64,000 nucleotides of DNA, from NCBI RefSeq assembly GCF_027627575.1, contig NZ_CP114065.1, positions 2,542,001 through 2,606,000 of the forward strand, given 5' to 3'. The stretch is from Kribbella sp. CA-293567. Lineage in GTDB: Bacteria; Actinomycetota; Actinomycetes; Propionibacteriales; Kribbellaceae. The translations under genes were made by a program, and so were the position numbers. Shown one piece after another: positions 16,642 through 26,728 of the stretch. Position 1 is the first letter of the stretch. Every line of letters starts with the position of its first letter. The notes beneath the pieces are model-generated. The model saw only the letters and a list, made by a program, of their open reading frames with translations, did no database searches and was not told the DNA's origin.

Positions 16642-18390
16642 ATGAGTGAGCAGCTGACCGGGGCACAGGCTCTGATCCGCGCACTGGAACATGCCGGAGT
16701 GGACACCGTCTTCGGCATCCCGGGCGGCGCGATCCTCCCGGCGTACGACCCGATGCTCGACTCCACCCAGATCCGCCACATCCTGGTACGTCACGAGCAG
16801 GGCGCCGGCCACGCCGCCCAGGGCTACGCCTCGGCGACCGGCAAGACCGGGGTCTGCATGGCGACCTCCGGCCCGGGCGCGACGAACCTGGTGACGCCGA
16901 TCGCCGACGCGTACATGGACTCGGTGCCGCTGGTCGCGATCACCGGCCAGGTCGCCAGCGCGTCGATCGGCACGGACGCCTTCCAGGAGGCGGACATCCG
17001 CGGCATCACGATGCCGATCACCAAGCACAACTTCCTGGTCAACGACCCCAACGACATCGCCAGTACGATCGCCGAGGCCTTCCACATCGCCTCCACCGGT
17101 CGCCCCGGGCCGGTGCTGGTCGACGTGACCAAGGACGCGATGCAGGCCACGGTCGACTTCCGCTGGCCGACCGAGCTGTCCCTGCCCGGCTATCGCCCGG
17201 TCACCCGCCCGCACCCCAAGCAGGTGCGCGAGGCGGCCCGGCTGATCGCCGCCGCCGAGAAGCCGGTCCTGTACGTCGGTGGCGGCGTGATCCGCGCGAA
17301 GGCGCACGCCGAGCTGAAGGAACTCGCCGAGCGGTGGGGCATCCCGGTCGTCACCACGCTGATGGCGCGGGGCGCGCTGCCCGACACCCACGAGCTGCAC
17401 TTCGGTATGCCGGGCATGCACGGCTCGGTCTCGGCCGTCGGCGCGCTGCAGCGCTCCGACCTGCTGATCTGCCTGGGCGCGCGCTTCGACGACCGGGTGA
17501 CCGGCAAGCTGAGCTCGTTCGCCCCCGAGGCCAAGGTCATCCACGCCGACATCGACCCGGCGGAGATCGGCAAGAACCGGCACGCCGACGTCCCGATCGT
17601 CGGTGACTGCAAGGAGGTCATCGTCGATCTGATCGCGGCGCTGAACTCCGAGACAGGCAGTAACGGCAAGAGCCCGGACTACTCGTCCTGGCGTGGCCTG
17701 CTCGACTCGGTCAAGGCGAAGTACCCGGTCGGGTACGACGAGCCGGAGGACGGCAGCCTCTCCCCGCAGTACGTGATCGAGCGGATCGGCCAGATCGCCG
17801 GCCCGGACGCCATCTACACCAGCGGCGTCGGCCAGCACCAGATGTGGGCCGCGCACTACCTGCCGTTCGAGAAGCCGATGCACTGGCTGAACTCCGGCGG
17901 CCTCGGCACGATGGGGTACTCCGTGCCCGCGGCGATGGGCGCCAAGGTCGCGCGGCCCGACAAGACCGTCTGGGCGATCGACGGCGACGGCTGCTTCCAG
18001 ATGACCAACCAGGAGCTCGTCACCTGCGCGCTGGAGGGCATCCCGATCAAGGTCGCGGTGATCAACAACCAGTCGCTGGGCATGGTCCGGCAGTGGCAGA
18101 CGCTCTTCTACGACAAGCGTTACTCCAACACCGACCTGCACTCGGCCCGGATCCCGGACTTCGCCAAGCTGGCCGAGGCGATGGGCGGCGTCGGGCTGCG
18201 CTGCTCGGACCGGGAGTCGGTCGACGCCACCATCGACAAGGCGATGTCGGTCACCGACCAGCCGGTCGTGGTCGACTTCGTCGTGCACCGCGACGCGATG
18301 GTCTGGCCGATGGTTGCCGCCGGCACCAGTAACGACGATATCCAGATCGCCCGCGACATGGCGCCCAAGTGGGACGGGGAGGACCTGTAG
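16642..18390 (+). CDS. ilvB: Acetolactate synthase large (catalytic) subunit
   Basis: 582 residues of the ThDP-dependent AHAS family. Catalytic Glu lies in [20 protein letters not shown]. The ThDP/Mg motif spans [12 protein letters not shown] to VINNQSLGM. It condenses two pyruvates, or pyruvate with 2-ketobutyrate, to start valine/leucine and isoleucine synthesis. AAGGGAAGG precedes the ATG. The stop codon abuts the ATG of ilvN, so the catalytic and regulatory subunits are coupled. Expression is controlled by the upstream leader and attenuator. Confidence 0.97.
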   Translation: MSEQLTGAQALIRALEHAGVDTVFGIPGGAILPAYDPMLDSTQIRHILVRHEQGAGHAAQGYASATGKTGVCMATSGPGATNLVTPIADAYMDSVPLVAITGQVASASIGTDAFQEADIRGITMPITKHNFLVNDPNDIASTIAEAFHIASTGRPGPVLVDVTKDAMQATVDFRWPTELSLPGYRPVTRPHPKQVREAARLIAAAEKPVLYVGGGVIRAKAHAELKELAERWGIPVVTTLMARGALPDTHELHFGMPGMHGSVSAVGALQRSDLLICLGARFDDRVTGKLSSFAPEAKVIHADIDPAEIGKNRHADVPIVGDCKEVIVDLIAALNSETGSNGKSPDYSSWRGLLDSVKAKYPVGYDEPEDGSLSPQYVIERIGQIAGPDAIYTSGVGQHQMWAAHYLPFEKPMHWLNSGGLGTMGYSVPAAMGAKVARPDKTVWAIDGDGCFQMTNQELVTCALEGIPIKVAVINNQSLGMVRQWQTLFYDKRYSNTDLHSARIPDFAKLAEAMGGVGLRCSDRESVDATIDKAMSVTDQPVVVDFVVHRDAMVWPMVAAGTSNDDIQIARDMAPKWDGEDL

Positions 18391-20143
<1,753 letters not shown>

Positions 20144-20164
20144 TCGCGCGGTAGTTCGCGGTAC

Positions 20165-20213
20165 GCCGATGTCCGGCTCACGTCACAGTGAGCCGGACAT
20201 CGGCTTTTTGTTT
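20165..20213 (+). terminator. Intrinsic terminator of the ilvBNC operon
   Basis: A perfect 17-bp stem (20165-20181 with 20188-20204) with a six-base loop is followed by TTTTTGTTT. It is one of the strongest terminators in the window. Confidence 0.95.
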
Positions 20214-20264
20214 GACACAATCAGTGACGCAACGAACCAGGGTGGGTGACGAGGGGGTAGTCGA

Positions 20265-21455
20265 GTGGTGGACAGCGGCCGGCGAGAGCTGCCGAGGCCG
20301 CCCCGGCGCGTGCCCGCCGGGGCGCTGGCCCCGCTGACCTCGATCGAGGCGCCACCAAGGCTCCCGGCCGCCCCGCAGCCGCCGATGCCGCCGAGGTTCC
20401 GGCCGCGCTTCGTGGCTCCACTGGTCATCTTCGTGCTCGTGCTGGGCCTAGGGGCGGGCTGGCTGATCCGGCAGGACAGCCTCACGCTCGACCCGGCGGA
20501 GGTGCAGAAGCTCGCCGGCCCGAGCGTTGTCAGGGTTCTTGCCACCACTTGCGAGGGCACCGGCATCGCGTCCGGCGTACTGCTCGAGAACGGGCTGGTG
20601 CTGACCGCGTCGTCCGCGATCAAGCAGCCGATGTCGGTGGCGTTGCAGACGACCACCGGCGAGGTACGCCGGGCCAACGTGCTCGGCCGCAGCCAGGACG
20701 GCGTCGCCGTCCTGCGGATGATCGGTCAGCTCGACGCGCCGAAGGCTCAGCTCGCGCCGAAGGATCCGCCTGACGCTGCCGAACGTGCTGTGGTCGCCTT
20801 CATCGCGAACGGGCTGCAGACCATCCAGTTGCTCGGCCCCGCGAAGGATCCCAAGCCGCTGTCCTCGGTGCTCAACGCGACCAAACTCGGCGCGCCCGTG
20901 CTCGACGGGTCGGGCCGGGTGGTGGGTCTCATCACCGGCGACACGGTTCCGGCCGCGACCGTCGTACCGGTCGGGAAGCTGCGTGAGTACGCCAGTACGG
21001 GGCAGCCGGGAATCACCCCCGAGCCTGGCGGCGGCTGTGCACGCTCGCGGGGGCCGCAGCTTCCGATCGTGCCGGAGCTGACGGTCGCCAACACGCCGCT
21101 GGCGGGGGAGGTCCAGAAGCTGCTGGGCGACTACCTGACCATGACGAACCGGCACGACTTCGCGGCGCTCCGGACGCTGTACTCCGCTCAGCTGGCCAAG
21201 AACCTTCCGGAGGCGAGGGACCGCGAGCACCACCAGACGTCGTACCTGTTCGGAGCGCGGATCATCGAGGTGACCGAGACGGGGGAGTACGTGAACGCGC
21301 GGATGACGTTCACGGTGCTCTTCTCGCCGAACAGCACCGGAGCGCAGGGACAGACCTGCAACCGGCTCGACAACCGGTACCGGCTGGTGCGTGAGCGGGG
21401 GAAGCTCCTCGTCGACACGGCGACCGCCGTCCAGCGCGCTCGTGGCTGTGACTGA
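20265..21455 (+). CDS. Membrane-anchored trypsin-like protein lacking catalytic residues
   Basis: 396 residues: a Pro-rich cytoplasmic head, one membrane segment (residues about 50-68, VAPLVIFVLVLGLGAGWLI), then a chymotrypsin-fold domain and a C-terminal NTF2-like/lumazine-type domain. The usual catalytic His position reads LTASSAI instead of TAAH, and the Ser position reads GAPVLDGSG instead of GDSGGP. It is probably a pseudoprotease that binds a partner or peptide outside the membrane. GAGGGGG precedes the GTG start. The role is unknown. Confidence 0.75.
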   Translation: MVDSGRRELPRPPRRVPAGALAPLTSIEAPPRLPAAPQPPMPPRFRPRFVAPLVIFVLVLGLGAGWLIRQDSLTLDPAEVQKLAGPSVVRVLATTCEGTGIASGVLLENGLVLTASSAIKQPMSVALQTTTGEVRRANVLGRSQDGVAVLRMIGQLDAPKAQLAPKDPPDAAERAVVAFIANGLQTIQLLGPAKDPKPLSSVLNATKLGAPVLDGSGRVVGLITGDTVPAATVVPVGKLREYASTGQPGITPEPGGGCARSRGPQLPIVPELTVANTPLAGEVQKLLGDYLTMTNRHDFAALRTLYSAQLAKNLPEARDREHHQTSYLFGARIIEVTETGEYVNARMTFTVLFSPNSTGAQGQTCNRLDNRYRLVRERGKLLVDTATAVQRARGCD

Positions 21456-21566
21456 TGAGACCCTCCGGGCAGCCCGCACCCGGACCAGGTAGGGTTGTCC
21501 TCAGCGGGCACAGCGCGGTGCTCTGATTTCTTCGAGCCCCCAACCGCTTCTGCAGGAGATGTCTCC

Positions 21567-23165
21567 ATGACTGTCGCAGCCCGACCTGTCGTCCTGATCG
21601 CCGAAGAACTCTCCCCGGCCACCGTCGAGGCGCTCGGCCCCGACTTCGAGATCCGGCACGCCAACGGTGCCGACCGCGCCGAGCTGATCCCGGCCATCGC
21701 CGACGTCGACGCCATCCTGATCCGCAGCGCCACCAAGGTGGACGCCGAGGCGCTCGCCGCCGCCAAGAAGCTCAAGGTGGTCGCCCGCGCCGGCGTCGGC
21801 CTGGACAACGTCGACGTGAAGGCCGCCACCCAGGCCGGCGTGATGGTCGTCAACGCGCCGACCTCCAACATCGTCAGCGCCGCCGAGCTCGCGGTCGCGC
21901 TGCTGCTGGCCGCCGCCCGCCGGGTGCCGGCCGCCGACCTCTCGCTGAAGAACGGCGAGTGGAAGCGCAGCAAGTTCAGCGGCGTCGAGCTGTTCGAGAA
22001 GACCGTCGGCATCGTCGGCCTCGGCAAGATCGGTGTCCTGGTCGCCCAGCGGCTGGCCGCCTTCGGCATGAACGTGATCGCCTACGACCCGTACGTGCAG
22101 GCCGGCCGCGCCGCGCAGATGGGGGTCCGGCTCGCGACGCTCGACGAACTGCTGGCCGCCAGCGACTTCATCTCCGTGCACCTGCCGAAGACGCCCGAGA
22201 CGATCGGGCTGATCGGCGACGAGCAGCTGCACAAGGTGAAGCCCGAGGTGATCATCGTCAACGCCGCTCGCGGCGGCATCGTCGACGAGGCCGCGCTCTA
22301 CACCGCGCTGAAGGAAGGCCGGGTGGCCGCGGCCGGACTCGACGTGTTCGCCAAGGAGCCGTGCACCGACTCGCCGCTGTTCGAGTTCGAGAACGTCGTC
22401 GCCACCCCGCACCTGGGCGCCTCCACCGAGGAAGCCCAGGAGAAGGCCGGGATCGCCGTCGCCAGGTCCGTCCGGCTCGCGCTGTCCGGTGAGCTCGTGC
22501 CCGACGCGGTCAACGTCCAGGGCGGCGTGATCGCCGAGGACGTCCGGCCCGGCATCGCCCTGACCGAGAAGCTCGGCCGGATCTTCACCGCGCTGGCCGG
22601 CGGCGTGGCCCAGCAGCTCGACGTCGAGGTGCGCGGTGAGATCACGCAGTACGACGTGAAGGTGCTCGAGCTGGCCGCGCTGAAGGGCGTGTTCGCCGAC
22701 GTCGTCGAGGACAACGTCTCCTACGTCAACGCACCGCTGCTCGCGGCCGAGCGCGGCCTCGAAGTACGGCTCGTCACTGACCACGAGAGCCCTGAGCACC
22801 GCAACCTGATCACGCTCCGCGGCACGCTGGCCGACGGCGTACAGGTATCGGTCTCCGGCACGCTGGTCGGCGTCAAGCAGTCCGAGCGGCTGGTCGAGAT
22901 CGACGGCTTCGACCTCGAGGTCGAGCTGGCGGCGCACCTGGCGTTCCTCAGCTACGAGGACCGCCCGGGCATCGTGGGCCAGGTCGGTGGAATCCTCGGG
23001 AAGTCCGACATCAACATCGCGGGTATGCAGGTCAGCCGGGACCGCAAGGGCGGCAAGGCGCTGGTCGCGCTGAGCGTCGACTCCAGCATCCCGACCGCGG
23101 TACTCGACGAGATCGCCACCTCGGTCCAGGCCGACACCGCCCGCGCGGTCGACCTCGAGGTCTGA
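21567..23165 (+). CDS. serA: D-3-phosphoglycerate dehydrogenase
   Basis: A 532-residue long-form SerA (as in mycobacteria). It has split catalytic and NAD-binding domains (VGLGKIGVLVAQ), the Arg in NAARGGIVDE, Glu in FAKEP and His in TPHLGAST. An intervening ASB domain and a C-terminal ACT domain (YEDRPGIVGQVGGILGKSDI) follow. It oxidises 3-phosphoglycerate in the first step of serine synthesis, with serine feedback through the ACT/ASB domains. AGGAG lies about 10 bases before the ATG at 21567. A TAGGGT box at about 21490 is a likely -10. Confidence 0.96.
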   Translation: MTVAARPVVLIAEELSPATVEALGPDFEIRHANGADRAELIPAIADVDAILIRSATKVDAEALAAAKKLKVVARAGVGLDNVDVKAATQAGVMVVNAPTSNIVSAAELAVALLLAAARRVPAADLSLKNGEWKRSKFSGVELFEKTVGIVGLGKIGVLVAQRLAAFGMNVIAYDPYVQAGRAAQMGVRLATLDELLAASDFISVHLPKTPETIGLIGDEQLHKVKPEVIIVNAARGGIVDEAALYTALKEGRVAAAGLDVFAKEPCTDSPLFEFENVVATPHLGASTEEAQEKAGIAVARSVRLALSGELVPDAVNVQGGVIAEDVRPGIALTEKLGRIFTALAGGVAQQLDVEVRGEITQYDVKVLELAALKGVFADVVEDNVSYVNAPLLAAERGLEVRLVTDHESPEHRNLITLRGTLADGVQVSVSGTLVGVKQSERLVEIDGFDLEVELAAHLAFLSYEDRPGIVGQVGGILGKSDINIAGMQVSRDRKGGKALVALSVDSSIPTAVLDEIATSVQADTARAVDLEV

Positions 23166-23177
23166 GAACTTAAATCC

Positions 23178-23205
23178 CTCCTGGGGTCGCATGCGGCCCC
23201 AGGAG
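23178..23205 (+). terminator. Hairpin after serA
   Basis: CTCCTGGGG pairs with CCCCAGGAG around a TCGCATGCGG centre that can itself pair. There is no T-tract. It is placed 12 bases after the serA stop. Confidence 0.7.
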
Positions 23206-23598
23206 AAGGGCAAACTGTGTGAACAGGTCCGGCCAGCCGCCCGCAGGCGCATGGCGGCCGGCCAGGGCCCGAGCCCTCCCACCGGGAGCGCGCTCGGGCC
23301 CACCTGTTGTTTGGGGTACTTCGGGTGAGCCGCCCCCGCGGGGCTCCTTCGTCGCTCCCGCTCCCCACCCCCCGGCTCCGGGCTCCTACGTCGCCCTCCC
23401 GCCGCCTGGAATTGTGAGGGTTGACCGGCTTGGGGTGGGGAGGTGACCGGTGGTCCGAGGAGATGCTCGGTGGTGGCCGGTGGCCGGTGGCCGGTGGCCG
23501 GTGGTCCAGGGGGGGCCGGTGGTGCAGGCGAGGCGAGGCCTCCGGGCGGATTCTTGCGAGCTGGGCCTGGCGCTCCGAGCGCTGGGGACGGTCTGCCA
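23206..23598. repeat. Intergenic low-complexity stretch with GC-rich block copy A and GGCCGGT repeats
   Basis: No gene is supported here. A block at about 23329-23410 (core CGCGGGGCTCCTTCGTCGC, then CCCCCGGCTCCGGGCTCCT and CCTCCCGCCGCC) recurs at 25246-25318. At about 23473-23510 a 7-bp unit, GGCCGGT, is repeated roughly five times. The reading frames across the stretch look like composition artefacts. Confidence 0.6.
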
Positions 23599-23985
23599 TC
23601 ACCGCCGGTTGAGCTGCAGGGTTGTGGCTGCGGCCTCGTCTGCGATCATCTGCTCAACCGTTGCGGCGCCGTACCGCTCGTACTTCGCCTGGTAGGCCGC
23701 GTCGACGGCCGCTCGCAGTTGGTCCGACTCGTCGGCGACATCCGTGACGGTGACATCGGCTTGCAGACCTGGCACGCGAATGCAGGCCCGGTGGGACTCC
23801 AGCACCTGCGCGAACCAGCCGGTGTCGCGCCGGTACCAGGTGCGTACGTAGACCTGCTCATCGACGCAGACGACCCAGATCGGTAGCCAACGGCGCAGAG
23901 TTCCGTCGGGGAGTCTGGGGGCGATCTCCAGTTCGTCGGCAGTGCTGATTCGCTGGATGTCGTCCGGGGTCCAGATTGCAGTCAT
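23599..23985 (-). CDS. DUF2255 family protein
   Basis: A 128-residue protein with the DUF2255 pattern: TPDDIQRISTADELEIAPR, then PIWVVCVDEQVYVRTW and YRRDTGWFAQ. The fold is thought to be a flavin-reductase-like barrel but the function is unknown. Its ATG overlaps the stop of the SDR gene by one base, so both are in one operon. The MarR gene divergent from the SDR probably controls the pair. Confidence 0.82.
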   Translation of the reverse strand: MTAIWTPDDIQRISTADELEIAPRLPDGTLRRWLPIWVVCVDEQVYVRTWYRRDTGWFAQVLESHRACIRVPGLQADVTVTDVADESDQLRAAVDAAYQAKYERYGAATVEQMIADEAAATTLQLNRR

Positions 23986-24716
23986 CAGTTCTTGAGGGTG
24001 CCGCCGTACGCCTCCGGGACCAGGTCGGCCTGCTCGGCGCCGCTTCTGATCAGGTCGAGAATCGCCTCGGCGACTGCCTCGGCTGACTGGGGCTTCAATC
24101 CGCTGGCGGCCTCCATCTGAAGCGCGTCCTCGACGCTGCCGCGGACTGTGCCGACGAACTCGGTTTCGGTGATCGACGGGAACATCAACGACACGGCGAT
24201 GCCGGCGTCGGCGACCTCCGCGCGGGCGATGGCCGAGAGTTTCTGCAACGCGGCCTTGGATGCGGCATAGGCGCCGGAGCCGGGCAGTGTCGCCCAGATG
24301 ATGCCGGAGCTCACGTTGACGACGGCTCCGGCTTCCTGCTTCCGCATCTGCGGCAGCACTGCCTGCATCGTCACCAGTGGTGCGACGAGGTTGAGCTCGA
24401 GGAGAGCCCGGAAGTCGTCGGGGTCGATGGCGTCGATGGTGGCCTGCAGCCCTTGGCCGGCATTGTTCACCAGTACGTCGATCCGTCCGAACCTCTCGAG
24501 CGCGGTACCGACCGCCGCCTCGAACTGCGCCCGGTCCGTCACGTCACACGGGATGGCCAGCGCGTCGCCGAACTCTTCGGCCAGCTGGCGAATGCGCTCC
24601 TCGCGGCGGGCGATCAGCACCACCCGCGCGCCGGCCCGGGAGGCGGCTCGTGCGGTGGCTGCCCCGATCCCTGACGACGCTCCGGTCACGAGCACCACGG
24701 CTCCGTTGATCTCCAT
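23985..24716 (-). CDS. SDR family oxidoreductase
   Basis: 243 residues with TGASSGIG, NNAG, the catalytic Ser in NVSSGI and YAASK. Conservation beyond these does not reveal the substrate. I chose the ATG at 24716 because AGGAGG lies seven bases upstream; the open frame extends five codons further. It is coupled to the DUF2255 gene and divergent from a MarR regulator across a 67-base gap with overlapping palindromes. Confidence 0.9.
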   Translation of the reverse strand: MEINGAVVLVTGASSGIGAATARAASRAGARVVLIARREERIRQLAEEFGDALAIPCDVTDRAQFEAAVGTALERFGRIDVLVNNAGQGLQATIDAIDPDDFRALLELNLVAPLVTMQAVLPQMRKQEAGAVVNVSSGIIWATLPGSGAYAASKAALQKLSAIARAEVADAGIAVSLMFPSITETEFVGTVRGSVEDALQMEAASGLKPQSAEAVAEAILDLIRSGAEQADLVPEAYGGTLKN

Positions 24717-24737
24717 GGAAGACCTCCTCATTAGATT

Positions 24738-24766
24738 GCTATCGTTTGATAGCTATCACTTGATAG
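24738..24766. promoter_or_regulatory. Overlapping MarR-type palindromes
   Basis: GCTATCGTTTGATAGC (24738-24753) and CTATCACTTGATAG (24753-24766) share a base and repeat the CTATC-N4-GATAG design. They sit between the divergent SDR and MarR genes, close to the MarR -10 box TATCGT (24772-24777). Confidence 0.8.
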
Positions 24767-24783
24767 GAAGGTATCGTGAGGGC

Positions 24784-25236
24784 ATGAGTGATGTCAAAGC
24801 CGCCGGCCTGCACGAGTTGGCCGACCTGGTCTTCGCGGTGGGGCGTCAGTTGCGGCCGCCGACCGATCCCTCGTTCGAGCCGTGTACGCCGATCGAGATC
24901 AGTGTCATGCGGTTCGTCCATCGCAACCCAGGCACCTCCGCGCGCGCCGCGTCGGAGGCGACGCTGCTTCCCTCCAGCAACTTCAGCCGGGTACTTCGCG
25001 GGCTGGAGCAGCGAGGACTGGTGGAGCGCGTCGTGGACGAGCGCAATGCCCGGGGAGTGTGCCTGTATCCCACCGAGAAGGCTGAGCGGAACCAGCAGTA
25101 CCTGCGGGACAACTGGGACCAGACGCTGCGGGGGATCATCGACGATCCGGCGGTGATCGAGGTTGTCAATGCGACTCTTCGGCGGATCGAGGAGGAGCTC
25201 ATCGCCCGGCGTCGTGGGGTGGATCCGGCTGGTTGA
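24784..25236 (+). CDS. MarR family transcriptional regulator
   Basis: 150 residues with a winged helix (FVHRNPGTSARAASEATLLP, SSNFSRVLRGLEQRGLVERV and a wing with DERNARGVCLYPT). It is divergent from the SDR/DUF2255 pair and probably represses it and itself through the palindromes upstream. TATCGT ends six bases before the ATG with no Shine-Dalgarno, so it is probably leaderless. The ligand is unknown. Confidence 0.9.
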   Translation: MSDVKAAGLHELADLVFAVGRQLRPPTDPSFEPCTPIEISVMRFVHRNPGTSARAASEATLLPSSNFSRVLRGLEQRGLVERVVDERNARGVCLYPTEKAERNQQYLRDNWDQTLRGIIDDPAVIEVVNATLRRIEEELIARRRGVDPAG

Positions 25237-25437
25237 GCTGGGGGAAACCGCCCCGCGGGGCTCCTTCGTCGCGCCGCTCCCCCCGGCTCCGGGCTCCTCC
25301 GCCCTCCCGCCGCCTTTGATGTGCAGCACGAGCGGGGTCGGCGGGGTTTGGTGACGACCAGCCGGGTCGTAGTGGTGACACCGCAGGCGCTGCACGCTGA
25401 GTACGCATGAGCCGTGGCGGCCGACCGGCACGCGGGG
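25237..25437. repeat. Intergenic region with GC-rich block copy B
   Basis: A block at about 25246-25318 repeats the one found after serA, with small deletions. The rest shows no gene or clear signal. Confidence 0.55.
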
Positions 25438-25545
25438 TCGCGAACATAGCGACAGGCAGTGGTCGCTATCAGAGTCCCGCGAGCTGCCGGTCAACGCTGG
25501 AACTTGTCAGTCGGCTGACATCACTGCCTGTCGCTATGTCCGCGA
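25438..25545. repeat. 108-bp element with 24-bp terminal inverted repeats
   Basis: The first 24 bases (25438-25461; core ACATAGCGACAGGCAGTG) and the last 24 (25522-25545; core CACTGCCTGTCGCTATGT) are inverted copies with one mismatch. They enclose 60 bases. No ORF fits. It may be a small MITE-like element or a structured RNA. Confidence 0.65.
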
Positions 25546-25749
25546 GCGCAGACTGGTCGCGGCGCTCACGCTCGGCCCATGCCACAGGCAGCATCAGACA
25601 GGGCATGCCGGACAACTCAGCCAGCCGTTCACCATCCGCAACTACAGCGGATCGTCCCCAAGGCAGGCCGGCCCACCTCCCGAGACCCAGGTGCCGGGGT
25701 GGGGAGTAGCGCGACGAAGATGCGCCGCCGGGCGGTCTAGCCTGAAGAA
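25546..25749. other. Unassigned intergenic stretch
   Basis: No gene, repeat or regulatory signal is supported. Reading frames here lack start signals and recognisable similarity. Confidence 0.4.
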
Positions 25750-26337
25750 CTACCGCCTGGTGGCGAGCAGTACTGCCGCGTCGATGGCGACCATGACCTC
25801 GACAGTGGTGAAGCGCTTGTCCTGCAGCCATTCCTGGCGCAGCGTGTCGACGCGTCCCTCGTACATCGGCGGCCAGACGCCGGACGGAGTGAAGTCGTCC
25901 AGTACGACGAAGCCGCCGGGCTCGACCGCTTCGGCAATCACATCGCGGGCGGACAGTTTCGCTTCGCGGGCGTCGACGAAGAGCAGCGAGAACGGGCCGC
26001 GTTCGATCAGGGCGGTCCAGTCCGCCGACAGGACCTCGATCCGGCCGTCGTCGGCGAAGAGCTCCTTGACGATCTGGGCCAGTTGGGGGTTGCTCTCGGC
26101 GGTGACGATCTTGGTGTCCTTGGTCGCGCCGTGCCGCAGCCAGGCGGATCCGACGCCGCAGCCGGTGCCGACCTCGCCGAGGGTTCCGGTTCGGGACGCC
26201 GCCAGGGTGGCGAGCAGCCGGCCGGTCTCGTTGCGGGTCGAGCTGACGAATCCGCGCCGTCCGGACAGGCTGAGGGCCGCTGAGACCAGCGGCGGCAGTT
26301 CTGGGGGAGCACTCACCGGTTGAGAGTTGCACAGCAT
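25750..26337 (-). CDS. Class I SAM-dependent O-methyltransferase-like protein
   Basis: 195 residues with the SAM loop EVGTGCGVGSAWL, an acidic second strand end (TAESNP) and the VVLDDFTPSG motif typical of the O-methyltransferase 3/class I group. The substrate is unknown. The ATG at 26337 gives the full frame; the in-frame GTG at 26316 is possible and neither has a good ribosome site. Confidence 0.8.
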   Translation of the reverse strand: MLCNSQPVSAPPELPPLVSAALSLSGRRGFVSSTRNETGRLLATLAASRTGTLGEVGTGCGVGSAWLRHGATKDTKIVTAESNPQLAQIVKELFADDGRIEVLSADWTALIERGPFSLLFVDAREAKLSARDVIAEAVEPGGFVVLDDFTPSGVWPPMYEGRVDTLRQEWLQDKRFTTVEVMVAIDAAVLLATRR

Positions 26338-26430
26338 CGGCCCAGTCGTGTCACTGGTATCTCATATTTCGGGACAGAGTGCCCGCATTGTGGCGAATTG
26401 GTCGCACGCCAGAGTATCTTCGGACCCATC

Positions 26431-26478
26431 ATGAAGTTCGTGGTACGCCTTATTCGCTGCCGCGCCGGGGTCCGCTGA
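26431..26478 (+). CDS. Candidate leader peptide upstream of leuB (MKFVVRLIRCRAGVR)
   Basis: A 15-residue ORF with Val-Val, Leu and Ile codons, starting 11 bases after a TATCTT box (26415-26420). GGCCGAC (26479-26485) and GTCGGCC (26533-26539) after it could form a long stem with GTTTGTG following. The layout resembles the ilvB and cimA leaders but is weaker in both residues and terminator. Confidence 0.45.
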   Translation: MKFVVRLIRCRAGVR

Positions 26479-26575
26479 GGCCGACCTCCCCGGTGCGGGT
26501 TTCGGCGTACCTCCCGCCCGGTAGTGCCAGTCGTCGGCCGTTTGTGACAAGCACCAGACCAAACGGGAGACCAGC

Positions 26576-26728
26576 ATGTACGACATGTATCCGGCCAACT
26601 GGAACGTCGTCGACGGACGCGAGCGCAAGGCCGCCCGCCGCCGGCGGCCCACTCCACGTGCCAGCGAGACCCAGCCAGTCCAAGAGGCCATGAACCGCCG
26701 CGACAACGGGGGAGAACCCAAGAAGTGA
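26576..26728 (+). CDS. Small basic protein translationally coupled to leuB
   Basis: A 50-residue ORF starting [13 protein letters not shown] and ending [14 protein letters not shown], with an Arg-rich middle. GGGAG lies six bases before the ATG. Its TGA overlaps the GTG of leuB by four bases (GTGA). The clean ribosome site, coupling and non-random composition argue that it is real. I recall similar short proteins before leuB in other actinomycetes but cannot check this. The function is unknown. Confidence 0.65.
   Translation: MYDMYPANWNVVDGRERKAARRRRPTPRASETQPVQEAMNRRDNGGEPKK

Noticed and set aside
23473..23510. GGCCGGT repeats as a CRISPR array
   Set aside because: The unit is 7 bp, contiguous and without spacers; no cas gene is present. 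No CRISPR array was seen in the window.
25407..25709. Plus-strand frame of 100 codons between MarR and the O-methyltransferase
   Set aside because: It runs through the 108-bp inverted-repeat element, lacks a ribosome site and resembles no protein.
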